Source: Azospirillum brasilense (GTDB taxonomy: Bacteria; Pseudomonadota; Alphaproteobacteria; Azospirillales; Azospirillaceae). Taken from it: a stretch of 64,000 bases of DNA. This document shows positions 6,740-15,806 of this stretch, piece by piece. The stretch's first letter is position 1. Every line of letters starts with the position of its first letter. The notes under the pieces were generated by a model. That model did no database searches. It worked only from the letters and a program-made list of their open reading frames with translations, and was not told the origin of the DNA. The position numbers and the translations under genes are program-made. The stretch is from NCBI RefSeq assembly GCF_001315015.1, contig NZ_CP012915.1, positions 1,288,501 through 1,352,500 on the forward strand, written 5' to 3'.

Positions 6740-9501
6740 GCGGCACCTTTCTGCTCGGACAGGGTCTGCTGCAGCGCGTACAGCAGAGCGTCACGGTCGA
6801 ACTTGGCGACATAATCGGTGAACCCGGCCTGACGGCCGCGGTCGAGGTCGCGCGGGGAAGCGTGGCTGGACAGGGCGACCATCGGCGTGCCGCTCCAGCG
6901 GGTGCCGCCCTGGCGGACCGCCTCGGCGAAGTCGAAGCCGCTCATCCCCGGCATCTCGATGTCGGAGACGATGACGTCGAAGTCCTCGCCCGCCTCGCAC
7001 AGCGCCAGCGCCTCGTTGGCGTTCTCCACGGCGGTGACGTCGTAGCCGGCGACCGACAGCAGCGGGGTCAGCAGGTTGCGGAAGAAGGGGCTGTCGTCGA
7101 CCAACAGCACGCGCTGGAGCGCCCTCTCCTCCTCGTACGCATCGGTCGAGGACGAGCCGAACCAATCCTTGTAGGCCTGGGTCAGGAAGAAGCCCGCGTC
7201 GAGCACGTCCGTCGCCTTGCCGGCGATGATCGCCGAGCCCATCAGGCCCGGACGGTCGGCGGTGAGCTGCACCACCAGACGCTCCTCCACGATGTCGACG
7301 ATCTCGTCGACGATCAGCCCCATCGACCGGTCGCCGTCGGCGAAGACCAGCACCGGCTGGCGGCCTTCCTGGCCGATCATGAAGCCCGGATCGATCGGCA
7401 CCAGCGGCATCAGCTTGCCGCGGTACTGGACCACCGGCATGCCGTTGGACGATTCGACGCTGGCGAGGTCCACATCCTCCAGGCGGGCGACCAGCGACAG
7501 CGGCACCGCCTTCGGCGCGCCGGCCCCGGCGCGGAACAGCAGGAGGGCCATCTTGTCCTCCTGGCGGGTCGCCTGGACGGAAGTGGCCTCCTTCGACGCG
7601 GTCTCGCCCATGGCCATCTCGCCGGTCGCCGACGCGATGCCGTTCGGGTCGAGGATCATGATGACCGAGCCGTCGCCGAGGATGGTGTTGCCCGAGAACA
7701 TTTCGATGTGGCGCAGGATCGGCGCCACCGGCTTCACCACGATTTCCTCGGTGTCGAACACGCGGTCGACCATGATGCCGAAGGTGTAGGTGCCGACCTG
7801 CGTGACCACGATGAAGGTCTCGTCGGTCTTCTTCTCCCCGCCTTCCTGGTCGTCCAGCCGCAGCAGCTCCTGCAGCGAGACCAGCGGCAGCAGGCGGTTG
7901 CGCAGACGCAGGACCGGCGTGCCCTTCAGCCGCTCGATGGTGTGCTCGCTGTCGGCGGCGGCGCGCACCAGCTCGACCACGCTGATCTGCGGGATGGCGA
8001 AGCGCTCGCCGGCGCACTCCACGATCAGGGCGGAGACGATGGCCAGCGTCAGCGGGATCTTGATGACGAAGGTCGAGCCCTTGCCCTGCTGGGACTTGAT
8101 CTCGATCGTGCCGCCGATCTTCTCGATGTTGGTCTTGACCACGTCCATTCCGACGCCGCGGCCCGACACGTTGGTAACCTTCGCCGCGGTCGAGAAGCCG
8201 GGCTTCATGATGAACTGGATGATCTGCTGGTCGGACATCGCCGCCAGCTCGCCTTCCGAGGCCATCCCGTTCTGGATCGCCTTCTGCTTGATGCGGTCGA
8301 TCGCCAGGCCCTTACCATCGTCCTGGATCTCGATGATGATGTGGCCGCCCTCGTGATAGGCGTTCAGCGTGATGCGGCCGGTCTCCGACTTGCCCGCGCG
8401 CACACGGTCGGCGGGCACCTCCAGGCCGTGGTCGGCGGAGTTGCGCACCATGTGCGTCAGCGGGTCCTTGATCAACTCCAGCACCTGGCGGTCCAGCTCG
8501 GTGTCGGCGCCGAGCATCTGGAGATCGATCTTCTTGCCCAGTTCGTGCGACAGGTCGCGCACCAGACGCGGCAGCTTGGCCCAGGCGTTGCCGATGGGCT
8601 GCATGCGCGTCTTCATGACGCCTTCCTGCAGCTCCGACGTCACGTGATTCAGGCGCTGCAGCGGGGCGGCGAACTCGCTCTCCTTCTGCGACCGCAGGAT
8701 CTGGAGCAGCTGGTTGCGGGTCAGCACCAGCTCAGACACCATGGTCATCAGGTTTTCGAGCAGGTCCACGTTGACGCGGATGGTCTGCGCGGCGACCGCC
8801 GATTCCTTGGTCGCGGCCTCGCCGCCCGCACCGGCGCCCGACGCGGCCTCCGCGGCGGGAGCGGGCATCTTGGCGGCAGCGGGGACCGGATCGGGGTCCG
8901 GGACCACCAGATCGTGCGAGGGGGCGGGCTCTTCCGCCGGCTCCGCGGCGACCGGGGCCAGCGCGGTGCTGGTCGGGCCGGGGGTGGCGTTCCAAATCGC
9001 CTCAAGCTCGTCCAGCGTGAGATTGCCCGAGGAAGCCGGAGCCACCTCCGCCGCCGCCACCGCGGGGGCCGGCGGGGGCTCCGGGGCCGCGGCGGGCTTG
9101 GCCGGGGCAGCGGCAGCACCCAGCTTGCCTTCGGCGCACAGGTTCAGGCGCTCGATCAGCGGCAGGTCGTCGCCCGGCGGCTCCGCCTCCGTCGCCTCCA
9201 GCACCGCCAGCAGGCTCTTGATGGTGTCCAGCGCCTGAAGGATCAGCGAGACCGCTTCGGGGTTGATGGTCAGTTCCCCATCGCGGAACTTGCCCAACAC
9301 GTTTTCCGAAGCGTGCGCGACCTTTTCCAGGCGCGGCAGGCCGAGGAAGCCGCAGGTGCCCTTGATGGTGTGCACCAGACGGAAGATGTTCGACAGAAGT
9401 TCCGGATTGTTGGGATTCTGCTCCAGACGGACCAGTTCCACGTCGAGAACCGACAGGTTCTCGTTGGTTTCCGTCAGGAATTCGGAGAGCAGATCATCCA
9501 T
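6736..9501 (-). CDS. cheA: Chemotaxis histidine kinase CheA with two CheW-like domains and a C-terminal receiver
   Basis: This 921-residue hybrid kinase has an HPt domain at about 1-105 with phosphorylatable His44 (VHTIKGTCGF), then a long Ala/Pro-rich linker where P2 would sit. Dimerisation and HATPase domains follow at about 245-500, with N-box VRNSADHGLE and G-box VSGRGVGMDVVK. Next come a CheW-like domain (about 505-650), a second degenerate CheW-like domain (about 660-785) and a receiver domain (about 795-921, VLLVDDSPFF and VIVSDIEMPG). The ATG at 9501 begins MDDLLSEF, a standard CheA start; the 37-residue upstream extension looks non-coding. E. coli CheA is about 650 residues, so the extra modules are notable. 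It leads the cheA-W-Y-B-R operon. Confidence 0.96.
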   Translation of the reverse strand: MDDLLSEFLTETNENLSVLDVELVRLEQNPNNPELLSNIFRLVHTIKGTCGFLGLPRLEKVAHASENVLGKFRDGELTINPEAVSLILQALDTIKSLLAVLEATEAEPPGDDLPLIERLNLCAEGKLGAAAAPAKPAAAPEPPPAPAVAAAEVAPASSGNLTLDELEAIWNATPGPTSTALAPVAAEPAEEPAPSHDLVVPDPDPVPAAAKMPAPAAEAASGAGAGGEAATKESAVAAQTIRVNVDLLENLMTMVSELVLTRNQLLQILRSQKESEFAAPLQRLNHVTSELQEGVMKTRMQPIGNAWAKLPRLVRDLSHELGKKIDLQMLGADTELDRQVLELIKDPLTHMVRNSADHGLEVPADRVRAGKSETGRITLNAYHEGGHIIIEIQDDGKGLAIDRIKQKAIQNGMASEGELAAMSDQQIIQFIMKPGFSTAAKVTNVSGRGVGMDVVKTNIEKIGGTIEIKSQQGKGSTFVIKIPLTLAIVSALIVECAGERFAIPQISVVELVRAAADSEHTIERLKGTPVLRLRNRLLPLVSLQELLRLDDQEGGEKKTDETFIVVTQVGTYTFGIMVDRVFDTEEIVVKPVAPILRHIEMFSGNTILGDGSVIMILDPNGIASATGEMAMGETASKEATSVQATRQEDKMALLLFRAGAGAPKAVPLSLVARLEDVDLASVESSNGMPVVQYRGKLMPLVPIDPGFMIGQEGRQPVLVFADGDRSMGLIVDEIVDIVEERLVVQLTADRPGLMGSAIIAGKATDVLDAGFFLTQAYKDWFGSSSTDAYEEERALQRVLLVDDSPFFRNLLTPLLSVAGYDVTAVENANEALALCEAGEDFDVIVSDIEMPGMSGFDFAEAVRQGGTRWSGTPMVALSSHASPRDLDRGRQAGFTDYVAKFDRDALLYALQQTLSEQKGAA

Positions 9502-9847
9502 GTCGCGATCCCCACGCCCGCAATTGTATCCGTTTCCGGCCGGGCCGTCCGGAGGGCGGCGTGCGCGACGCCGCCGGTACGGGCCTTTCCAGCTACGGTG
9601 GGAGCCTGTCAAACACTGATTAAGAGAACCTTACCTCCTTCGATACCACCCTTGGGCTCCGCCGTCATGCCGAGCCCACCGGCCCAAGGTCACAGCCCGC
9701 AAGGCCGGTGCCGGCGCGGCGGCCTATGACGGACAGACGCGCTCCAAGCGCTGCGCACGGTCACAGCAAAGCGCCGCGCGCCGGATCGGTCGCAGTTTTG
9801 AAGAGGTCAGGGTCGATGCGCGGATCACGCCCCCGGCGGGGGCCGCG
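9502..9847. promoter_or_regulatory. 346-bp chpT-cheA intergenic region, presumed che operon promoter
   Basis: I see no credible gene here. Read as the minus strand, the region carries GTAA-N7-TTAA (plus-strand TTAA 9620-9623, spacer 9624-9630, TTAC 9631-9634), one mismatch from the CtrA consensus and about 120 bp upstream of the cheA start. A TTGACA-like hexamer on the minus strand lies at 9607-9612 next to this box, but no convincing -10 element is seen. The rest is GC-rich and featureless. Confidence 0.5.
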
Positions 9848-10492
9848 TCACCACTCCACGGTGAAGACCAGCCGGTCCGGCCCGGAGGGAGTGGCGGCGA
9901 CGCGGTAGCCGTCGTCCTCGGCGAAGCGCCCGGTCATGTAGGCGTGGATGCTTCGCGGGGTCAGGTCGGCGGCGGCCACCGTGCCGGCCAGCGCCGCCGC
10001 GGACTCGTCCTTGAGGGCGCCGGGCCGTCCGGCGGCGGTGATGGTGAAGCGCCCCGTCTGCTCGTCCCCCTCCGCCGCGACGGTGATGGTGCCGCCGTGG
10101 GTCAGCGCCTCGTCGGCCAGGATGATGACGTTGAGCAGCACCTTCGACGCGCCACGCTTGAAGGCGAGCTGGTCGTTCGGCACCCCCGCCGGCCAGTCCA
10201 GCGTGGTGCGCCCGCCCTCCAGAAGCCCCTGAGCGGAAGAACGGGTGTCGCCGAAGCCCTTCTGCTCCCGTCCGGCGAGGCCGTAGGCCAGCCGGAAGAC
10301 GCGCAGCCGCCGGTCGGCCTGCCCGGAGGAATGCTCGATCAGCTTCACCGCCTCGCCCATAAAGCCCCCGGCGGGCTCGTCCTCCATCTCCTCGATCAGC
10401 TCCAACCCGTTGCGGATCGCTCCCACCGGGCTCACGAGGTCGTGGCAGATGCGGGAAGCGACAAGCTCGATCACGCGGATGTCCAGCGGCAC
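9848..10492 (-). CDS. chpT: Histidine phosphotransferase ChpT
   Basis: ChpT relays phosphate from the CckA hybrid kinase to CtrA and CpdR. With a GTG start at 10492 the protein has 214 residues, the usual size. The phosphoacceptor is His17 in SRICHDLVSPVGAIRNGLEL, the ChpT signature, followed by a degenerate ATPase-like domain at about 85-210. The GTG is preceded by GGAG at a 7-nt spacing. Longer readings up to 10678 add arginine-rich sequence not typical of the family. Its position upstream of the che operon, and near ctrA, links the CtrA phosphorelay with motility genes. Confidence 0.85.
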   Translation of the reverse strand: MPLDIRVIELVASRICHDLVSPVGAIRNGLELIEEMEDEPAGGFMGEAVKLIEHSSGQADRRLRVFRLAYGLAGREQKGFGDTRSSAQGLLEGGRTTLDWPAGVPNDQLAFKRGASKVLLNVIILADEALTHGGTITVAAEGDEQTGRFTITAAGRPGALKDESAAALAGTVAAADLTPRSIHAYMTGRFAEDDGYRVAATPSGPDRLVFTVEW

Positions 10493-10723
10493 GGGGGGTC
10501 TCCAGATCGTTGATGGCCGACCGCCGGCGGAACGGGTGGCGACCATGGCCGCAGGCTTGGGAACTTCCCCCGGCCGGGCGGCATTCTGTTGCATGCCGGC
10601 GTCCCATGGGGATGGCCGGCGGCGACGTTCGTTTGTATCATTCCAGGAGCGCGGATGCCGCCGCTTTTCCACGGTCATCCCGCGAAAGCGATAACCGATT
10701 CCAGCGGATGCAGGAGGCGCGGC

Positions 10724-10906
10724 ATGGACGATTCATTGGTTCCCGGCGCCTGGGTGCGCCACCCCGCCCGTCCGGACTGGGGGTTGGGGCAGGTGCAGTC
10801 GGCCATCGGCGACCGCGTCACCGTGAATTTCGAGAATGCCGGGAAGCTGCTCATCAACACGTCCGTGGTCGCGCTGACCGTCACCGATCCGGACGACACA
10901 CTGTGA
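10724..10906 (+). CDS. DUF3553 small protein
   Basis: This 60-residue protein has the DUF3553 core VRHPARPDWGLGQVQS, followed by an IGDRVTVNFENAGK strand pair. The fold resembles small beta-barrel (CarD/UvrD-tail-like) modules found alone or attached to helicases; a role in transcription or repair complexes is only a guess. The ATG at 10724 has an AGGAGG ribosome-binding site 7 nt upstream. Its TGA overlaps the GTG start of the following cytochrome c gene, so the two are translationally coupled. It is divergent from chpT. Confidence 0.85.
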   Translation: MDDSLVPGAWVRHPARPDWGLGQVQSAIGDRVTVNFENAGKLLINTSVVALTVTDPDDTL

Positions 10907-11289
10907 GCGGGAAACTGCCGCTGGCCGCCCTCCTCCTGCTGGCCACCGGCACCCCCGCGCTGGGCGACGACGCGCCCGATCCAGAGCGCGGCAAGGCGCT
11001 GTTCCGCGCCTGCGCCTTCTGCCACACGCTGACGCCCGACGGCGGCAACCGCGCCGGCCCGACGCTGTGGCGGTTGTTCGGGCGCCCGGCCGGGGCGGTG
11101 GAGGGCTATCACTACTCCCCGGCGCTCAAGGGCAGCGGCATCGTCTGGGACGAGGCGGCGGTGGCCCGCCTGTTCGAGATCGGCCCCGACGTGATGACCC
11201 CTGGCAGCAAGATGCCGATGCAGACCATCGCCAGCGCGTCCGACCGCCGCGATCTGGTCGAATACCTGAAGGAAGCCACGGCGCCGTAA
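10903..11289 (+). CDS. Periplasmic c-type cytochrome, class I
   Basis: This 128-residue protein has a signal peptide at about 1-21 (hydrophobic LPLAALLLLATGTPALG) and a single haem-binding motif C37-A-F-C40-H41. The distal Met ligand is probably in the PGSKMPM segment. The layout matches small soluble cytochromes of the c552/cy type that shuttle electrons to oxidases. The GTG at 10903 overlaps the DUF3553 stop as GTGA; the longer reading from 10510 is rejected because it would bury the signal peptide. Confidence 0.88.
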   Translation: MSGKLPLAALLLLATGTPALGDDAPDPERGKALFRACAFCHTLTPDGGNRAGPTLWRLFGRPAGAVEGYHYSPALKGSGIVWDEAAVARLFEIGPDVMTPGSKMPMQTIASASDRRDLVEYLKEATAP

Positions 11290-11406
11290 GTCCGGATTGC
11301 GAGGCCCGCAAGCGGAATTGAGGAGCATGGCCCCGGGCGGACCCCATCCCCATCTCTGTCTGTCGAACCCCCTTTCCGAGCCCCCTTTCCGAGCTGTGGT
11401 TTCCCG

Positions 11407-13827
11407 ATGATTCCCCGCGCCGTCCGCAAGCCCCTGGCCATCCTGGTCGCCGTTCTCGCCCTGGTGGTCGTGGTGCCGGTGCTGGGGGCGGGCGGGTTCC
11501 TGCTGTGGCTTCGGCAGCAGACCCCGGCCTACGAGGGAGCCGCCACCGTTCCGGGGATCGAAGGCCCGGTTGAGATCCTGCGCGACCGCAACGCCGTCCC
11601 GCACATCTTCGCCGCCACCGAGCGGGACGCCTACTTCGCGCTCGGCTACGTCCACGCGCAGGACCGGCTGTGGCAGATGGAGACGATGCGGCGCAGCGGC
11701 GCCGGGCGTCTGGCCGAGCTGGTCGGCACGCGCTTCGGCGACTGGGCGCTGCGGCTCGACCGCTCCATGCGCACGCTGGGCGTCTACCGCCGGGCCGAGG
11801 AGGCCTATGAGGAGCTGTCGCCGGAGGCCCGCACGGCCTTCGACGCCTACGCCGCCGGGGTCAACGCCTGGATGGCGACGCGCCGCGAGGCCCTGCCCAT
11901 CGAGTTCCAGCTCCTGCGCCACACGCCGGAACCCTGGCGGCCCGCCGACAGCCTCGTCTGGGGCAAGTTGATGGCGCTCCAGCTCTCCGGCGATTCCCGG
12001 GACGAGCTGTTCCGCGCCAGCGCCCTGAAAAGCCTGACGCCGGAGCAGATGCGCGACCTGTTCCCGGACTCCGACCCCACCGCCCCAGTGACCCTGGCGG
12101 CGGCGCTCGACGGCATGAACTTGCAAGGCGCGCTGGCCGCCCTGCCCGACCTCGGCTTCGACACCGCGTCCAACGAATGGGCGCTGACCGGGGCGCGCAG
12201 CGCGACCGGCAAGCCGATCATCGCCAACGATCCCCATCTCGGGCTGGAGGCGCCGATCCTGTGGTATCTGGCGCGCATCGTGACGCCGGAACACCGCATC
12301 GCCGGGGCGACCATCCCCGGCGTGCCGCTTCACATCCTGGGTCACAACGGCCGCGTCGCCTGGGGCTTCACCACCACCCACAGCGACACCCAGGACCTGT
12401 TCATCGAGAAGCTCGACCCGCAGGACCTAGGCCGCTACCTGACGCCGGACGGCAGCGCCGCCTTCGAAACACGCCAGGAGACGATCCGCATCGCCGGCCA
12501 GCCGGACGAGACGCTGACGGTGCGCGAGACGCGGCACGGCCCGGTGCTGACCACGCCGGACGCCGCCGACGCCGCGCCGGAGGGCCATGTGCTGGCGCTG
12601 GCCTTCCCCGGCCTGGACGCCGCCGACACCACGGCGGAGGCGCTGTACCGCCTCAACCACGCCGCCGACGCCGCCGCGGTGCGCGAGGCGCTGTTCCTCC
12701 ATGTGGCGCCGCAGCAGAACGTCGTCTACGCCGACACGGCGGGGACGCTGGGCTTCCTGTCGCCGGCGCTGGTCCCGGTGCGGCGCGGCGGCGACGGGCG
12801 CGTTCCGGTGCCGGGCTGGACCGGCGAACACGACTGGATCGGCTACATCCCCTTCGACGCTCTGCCCCAGGCGGTTGATCCGCCGTCGGGCCAGTTCGTC
12901 AACGCCAACAACGCGGTGGTCGGCCCCGGCTACCCCTATGCCCTGGCGACCGAATGGCCGGACCCCGCCCGCGCCGAGCGGATCGTGCAGTTGCTCGGCG
13001 ACGGCCCGCACACGGTGGAGGAGGTCGCCGCCCAGCAGATGGACGAGCTGTCCCTGCCGGCGCGCGACCTGCTGCCCCTGATGCTGGAACCGCTGCGCAG
13101 CGTGCCCGATCTCAATGGACAGGCCCACGCCGCGCTGGACCGTCTGGCCGGCTGGGACGGGCGCATGGACCGCGACCGGCCCGAGCCGCTGATCTTCTCC
13201 TGGTGGGAGCGGGAATTGGTGCGCCGCGTCTTCGCCGACGAGCTGGGACCGCTGTTCCAAAGCTACTGGGACCTGCGCCCCCGCGCCCTGCGCCGCGTGC
13301 TGACCCAGGCGCCGCAGTGGTGCGACGACCGGACGACGCCGGCCCGCGAGGACTGCACCGCCATGCTCGCCAGTTCCCTGAAATCGGCACTGGCTGAGAT
13401 CGAACGGCGCCACGGAACGGACATGAACGGCTGGCGTTGGGGGGCGGAGCACAAGGCCGCCCTGAATCACCGGCTGCTCGGCCGGGTGCCTCTGCTCGGT
13501 TCGATGTTCGACCTGTCGATCCCGACCGGCGGCGGCGCCTTCACCGTCAACCGAGGCACCACCCGCGTGCGCGACCCGCAGGAACCCTTCTCCCACGTCC
13601 ACGGTCCGGGACTGCGCGCGGTCTACGATATGGCGGATCTCGGCAACTCCCGCTTCTCCATCGCCACCGGCCAGTCGGGCAACCCGCTGTCGCCCCATTG
13701 GGGGGATCTGGTGCAGGGTTGGCGCGACGGGGCGGGCCTACGGCTGGCCGGCGACCGCGGCACGCTCGCCCGCGACGGCGCCACGCTGCTGACGCTTTCC
13801 CCCACCCGTCCAGGGAGCTCGCCATGA
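11407..13827 (+). CDS. Penicillin acylase family Ntn-hydrolase
   Basis: This 806-residue precursor has an N-terminal membrane anchor or signal at about 8-36, then the alpha chain (IEILRDRNAVPHIFA-like start and YVHAQDRLWQMETMRR). The autocatalytic nucleophile is Ser255 in SNEWALTG, followed by the conserved NDPHLGLEAP. Family members cleave amides such as penicillins, cephalosporins or acyl-homoserine lactones. The substrate cannot be read from sequence; quorum-signal acylase activity is possible. Its stop overlaps the threonine dehydratase start as ATGA. A 13-bp tandem duplication (11368-11380 and 11381-11393) sits just upstream of the start. Confidence 0.92.
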   Translation: MIPRAVRKPLAILVAVLALVVVVPVLGAGGFLLWLRQQTPAYEGAATVPGIEGPVEILRDRNAVPHIFAATERDAYFALGYVHAQDRLWQMETMRRSGAGRLAELVGTRFGDWALRLDRSMRTLGVYRRAEEAYEELSPEARTAFDAYAAGVNAWMATRREALPIEFQLLRHTPEPWRPADSLVWGKLMALQLSGDSRDELFRASALKSLTPEQMRDLFPDSDPTAPVTLAAALDGMNLQGALAALPDLGFDTASNEWALTGARSATGKPIIANDPHLGLEAPILWYLARIVTPEHRIAGATIPGVPLHILGHNGRVAWGFTTTHSDTQDLFIEKLDPQDLGRYLTPDGSAAFETRQETIRIAGQPDETLTVRETRHGPVLTTPDAADAAPEGHVLALAFPGLDAADTTAEALYRLNHAADAAAVREALFLHVAPQQNVVYADTAGTLGFLSPALVPVRRGGDGRVPVPGWTGEHDWIGYIPFDALPQAVDPPSGQFVNANNAVVGPGYPYALATEWPDPARAERIVQLLGDGPHTVEEVAAQQMDELSLPARDLLPLMLEPLRSVPDLNGQAHAALDRLAGWDGRMDRDRPEPLIFSWWERELVRRVFADELGPLFQSYWDLRPRALRRVLTQAPQWCDDRTTPAREDCTAMLASSLKSALAEIERRHGTDMNGWRWGAEHKAALNHRLLGRVPLLGSMFDLSIPTGGGAFTVNRGTTRVRDPQEPFSHVHGPGLRAVYDMADLGNSRFSIATGQSGNPLSPHWGDLVQGWRDGAGLRLAGDRGTLARDGATLLTLSPTRPGSSP

Positions 13828-15071
13828 CCGAGGCCGCACCGTCTCCGAACCCGCCCCTGACCCTGACTCTGGACGACGTCCGCGCCGCCGCCGCCCGGAT
13901 CGGCAGCCACCTCCCCGTCACCCCCACCGAGGCCTCGCCCCGCCTGTCGGAGATCACCGGCTGCTCGGTGGTCCTGAAGCTGGAGAACCAGCATCTCACC
14001 GGCTCCTTCAAGGAACGCGGGGCGCTCAACAAGCTGCTGTCCCTGGGCGAGGCGGAGCGGCAGGCCGGGGTGATCGCCATGTCGGCGGGCAACCACGCCC
14101 AGGCGGTGGCCTGCCACGCCACGCGGCTCGGCATCCGCTCGGTCATCGTGATGCCCTCCTTCACCCCCTTCACCAAGGTGGAGCGCACGGAAAGCCTCGG
14201 CGCGCGGGTCGAACTGCACGGCGAGACGCTGAGCGACGCGGCGGCCTACGCGCAGGAGCTGGCGGCGCGCGAGGGGCTGACCTTCGTGCATCCCTACGAC
14301 GACCCATTGATCGCCGCCGGCCAGGGCACCGCTGCCCTGGAACTGCTCGACGCCACGCCGGACCTGGAAGTGCTGGTGGTGCCGGTGGGCGGCGGCGGGC
14401 TGATCGGCGGCATGGCGGTGGCGGCCAAGGCGCTGAAGCCGGACATTGCGGTGGTCGGGGTGGAATGCGCCATGTTCCCGTCGATGCGCCAAGCGCTGGC
14501 CGGGCAGCCAATCACCTGCGGCGGCGCCACCATCGCCGACGGCATCGCCGTCAAGGCCCCCGGCGCCGTCACCCTGCCGCTGGTCCGCCGGTACGTGGAC
14601 GCCGTGCTGGAGGTCGGCGAACCGCGGCTGGAGGAGGCCGTCTACCGCCTCGCCACCGTGCAGAAGCTGGTCGCCGAGGGGGCCGGGGCGGCGGGGCTGG
14701 CCGCGGTGCTGGACGATCCGGAGCGCTTCCGCGGCAAGCGGGTGGGCATCGTCGTGTCCGGCGGCAACATCGACGCGCGCATCCTGGCGCAGGTCCTGAC
14801 GCGCGGGCTGGTCTACGAGGGGCGCATGGTGCGGCTGCGCATCGGCATCACCGACGCCCCCGGCGCGCTCGCCCGGGTGGCCCGCCTGCTCGGCGAGGCC
14901 GGGGCCAACATCGTGGAGGTGCACCACCAGCGCCTGTTCCACGACGTGCCGGTGCGCATGGCCGAGATCGACGTGGTGCTGGAAACCCGCGGGCGCAGCC
15001 ACGTCCAGCGCCTCGTCGCCCACATGGAGGAGGCGGGCTTTCCGACGGAGCTGATGACGGATATTTCCTGA
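13824..15071 (+). CDS. Threonine ammonia-lyase with C-terminal ACT domain
   Basis: This PLP enzyme deaminates threonine (and probably serine) to 2-oxobutyrate and ammonia. In the 415-residue protein the PLP lysine is K63 in SFKERGALNKL, the substrate loop is SAGNHAQ and the phosphate-binding loop is VGGGGLIGG. A single ACT domain at about 332-410 (RIGITDAPGALARVARLL) suggests amino-acid allostery. The overall design matches the ilvA/tdcB-like enzymes of about 400-415 residues rather than the 510-residue IlvA with a double ACT domain. It is translationally coupled to the upstream Ntn hydrolase. Confidence 0.94.
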   Translation: MTEAAPSPNPPLTLTLDDVRAAAARIGSHLPVTPTEASPRLSEITGCSVVLKLENQHLTGSFKERGALNKLLSLGEAERQAGVIAMSAGNHAQAVACHATRLGIRSVIVMPSFTPFTKVERTESLGARVELHGETLSDAAAYAQELAAREGLTFVHPYDDPLIAAGQGTAALELLDATPDLEVLVVPVGGGGLIGGMAVAAKALKPDIAVVGVECAMFPSMRQALAGQPITCGGATIADGIAVKAPGAVTLPLVRRYVDAVLEVGEPRLEEAVYRLATVQKLVAEGAGAAGLAAVLDDPERFRGKRVGIVVSGGNIDARILAQVLTRGLVYEGRMVRLRIGITDAPGALARVARLLGEAGANIVEVHHQRLFHDVPVRMAEIDVVLETRGRSHVQRLVAHMEEAGFPTELMTDIS

Positions 15072-15083
15072 CCCGGACCCGGC

Positions 15084-15578
15084 TCAGGGAAGCTTAGAAT
15101 AGACGCCGCGGAAATAGAGCAGCGGCTTTCCGTCCTCGCTGCCGGACAGGCGGCGGACGCGGCCCACGATGATCACGTGGTCGCCGCCGTCATAGACATG
15201 CTCCCGGTCGCACTCCAGGCTGGCGAGACAGCCGGTGAGGATCGGCACGCCGCTGTCCCAGCGCTCGACACCCACCCCGTCCCAGCGCTCCTGCAGGTCG
15301 CGGCGTGAGAAGCGGTTGGACAGCTCCGCCTGTTCTTCGGCCAGGATGTTCACCGCGAAGGACGGCGCGGTGGTGAAGGCCTCGAACGACATGGCCGCAC
15401 GGCCCAGGCAGAACTGCACCAGCGGCGGGTCGAGCGACACCGACGAGAAGGAGTTCACGGTCACGCCGATCGGCTCGCCGTCCGGTGCGACGGTGGTGAC
15501 CACGGCGATGCCGGTGGCGAAGCATCCGAGGGCGTTGCGGAAGGCCCGCGAGTCGAAGGCCTGAGAATCGATGGTCAT
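15084..15578 (-). CDS. Flavin reductase family (split-barrel FMN-binding) protein
   Basis: This 164-residue protein matches the HpaC/DIM6 flavin reductase family: RNALGCFATGIAVVTT, then GVTVNSFSSVSLDPPLV and the SFAVNILAEEQ segment, all flavin-binding regions. Relatives supply reduced FMN or FAD to a partner monooxygenase. No monooxygenase gene is adjacent, so the partner is unknown. It is convergent with the threonine dehydratase gene, with a 12-bp gap. Confidence 0.88.
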   Translation of the reverse strand: MTIDSQAFDSRAFRNALGCFATGIAVVTTVAPDGEPIGVTVNSFSSVSLDPPLVQFCLGRAAMSFEAFTTAPSFAVNILAEEQAELSNRFSRRDLQERWDGVGVERWDSGVPILTGCLASLECDREHVYDGGDHVIIVGRVRRLSGSEDGKPLLYFRGVYSKLP

Positions 15579-15716
15579 GGCGGCCTGTGTGGGCTCGTCG
15601 GTTATTGGGGCGAGGGTGCGGCGGCGAAACAGCGGGATTAACCCAGCCAGACCCTTGGTGCAAGCCGCATCTGCCGCGATGCGTCCGGAAGCGGGCGGAA
15701 GCCGCTATGCGCCGCA

Positions 15717-15731
15717 TTAAATGGATCTTAA
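15717..15731. promoter_or_regulatory. Exact TTAA-N7-TTAA (CtrA consensus) box upstream of motB
   Basis: TTAA at 15717-15720, a 7-bp spacer (ATGGATC) and TTAA at 15728-15731 match the CtrA binding consensus. The box lies 75 bp upstream of the motB ATG, a promoter-like position, and ctrA is encoded in the same window. Direct regulation is inferred. Confidence 0.6.
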
Positions 15732-15806
15732 GGATAACACCCCACCCTCCGGGTGTCCGCACTGGCCACGAATTCCCGACCACAGGGCCCCACTCAGCAA
15801 GGCTTC

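Noticed and set aside
6862..9729. 955-codon plus-strand ORF opposite cheA
   Set aside because: Antisense to a full CheA with all conserved motifs; composition bias of GC-rich DNA explains the long open frame.
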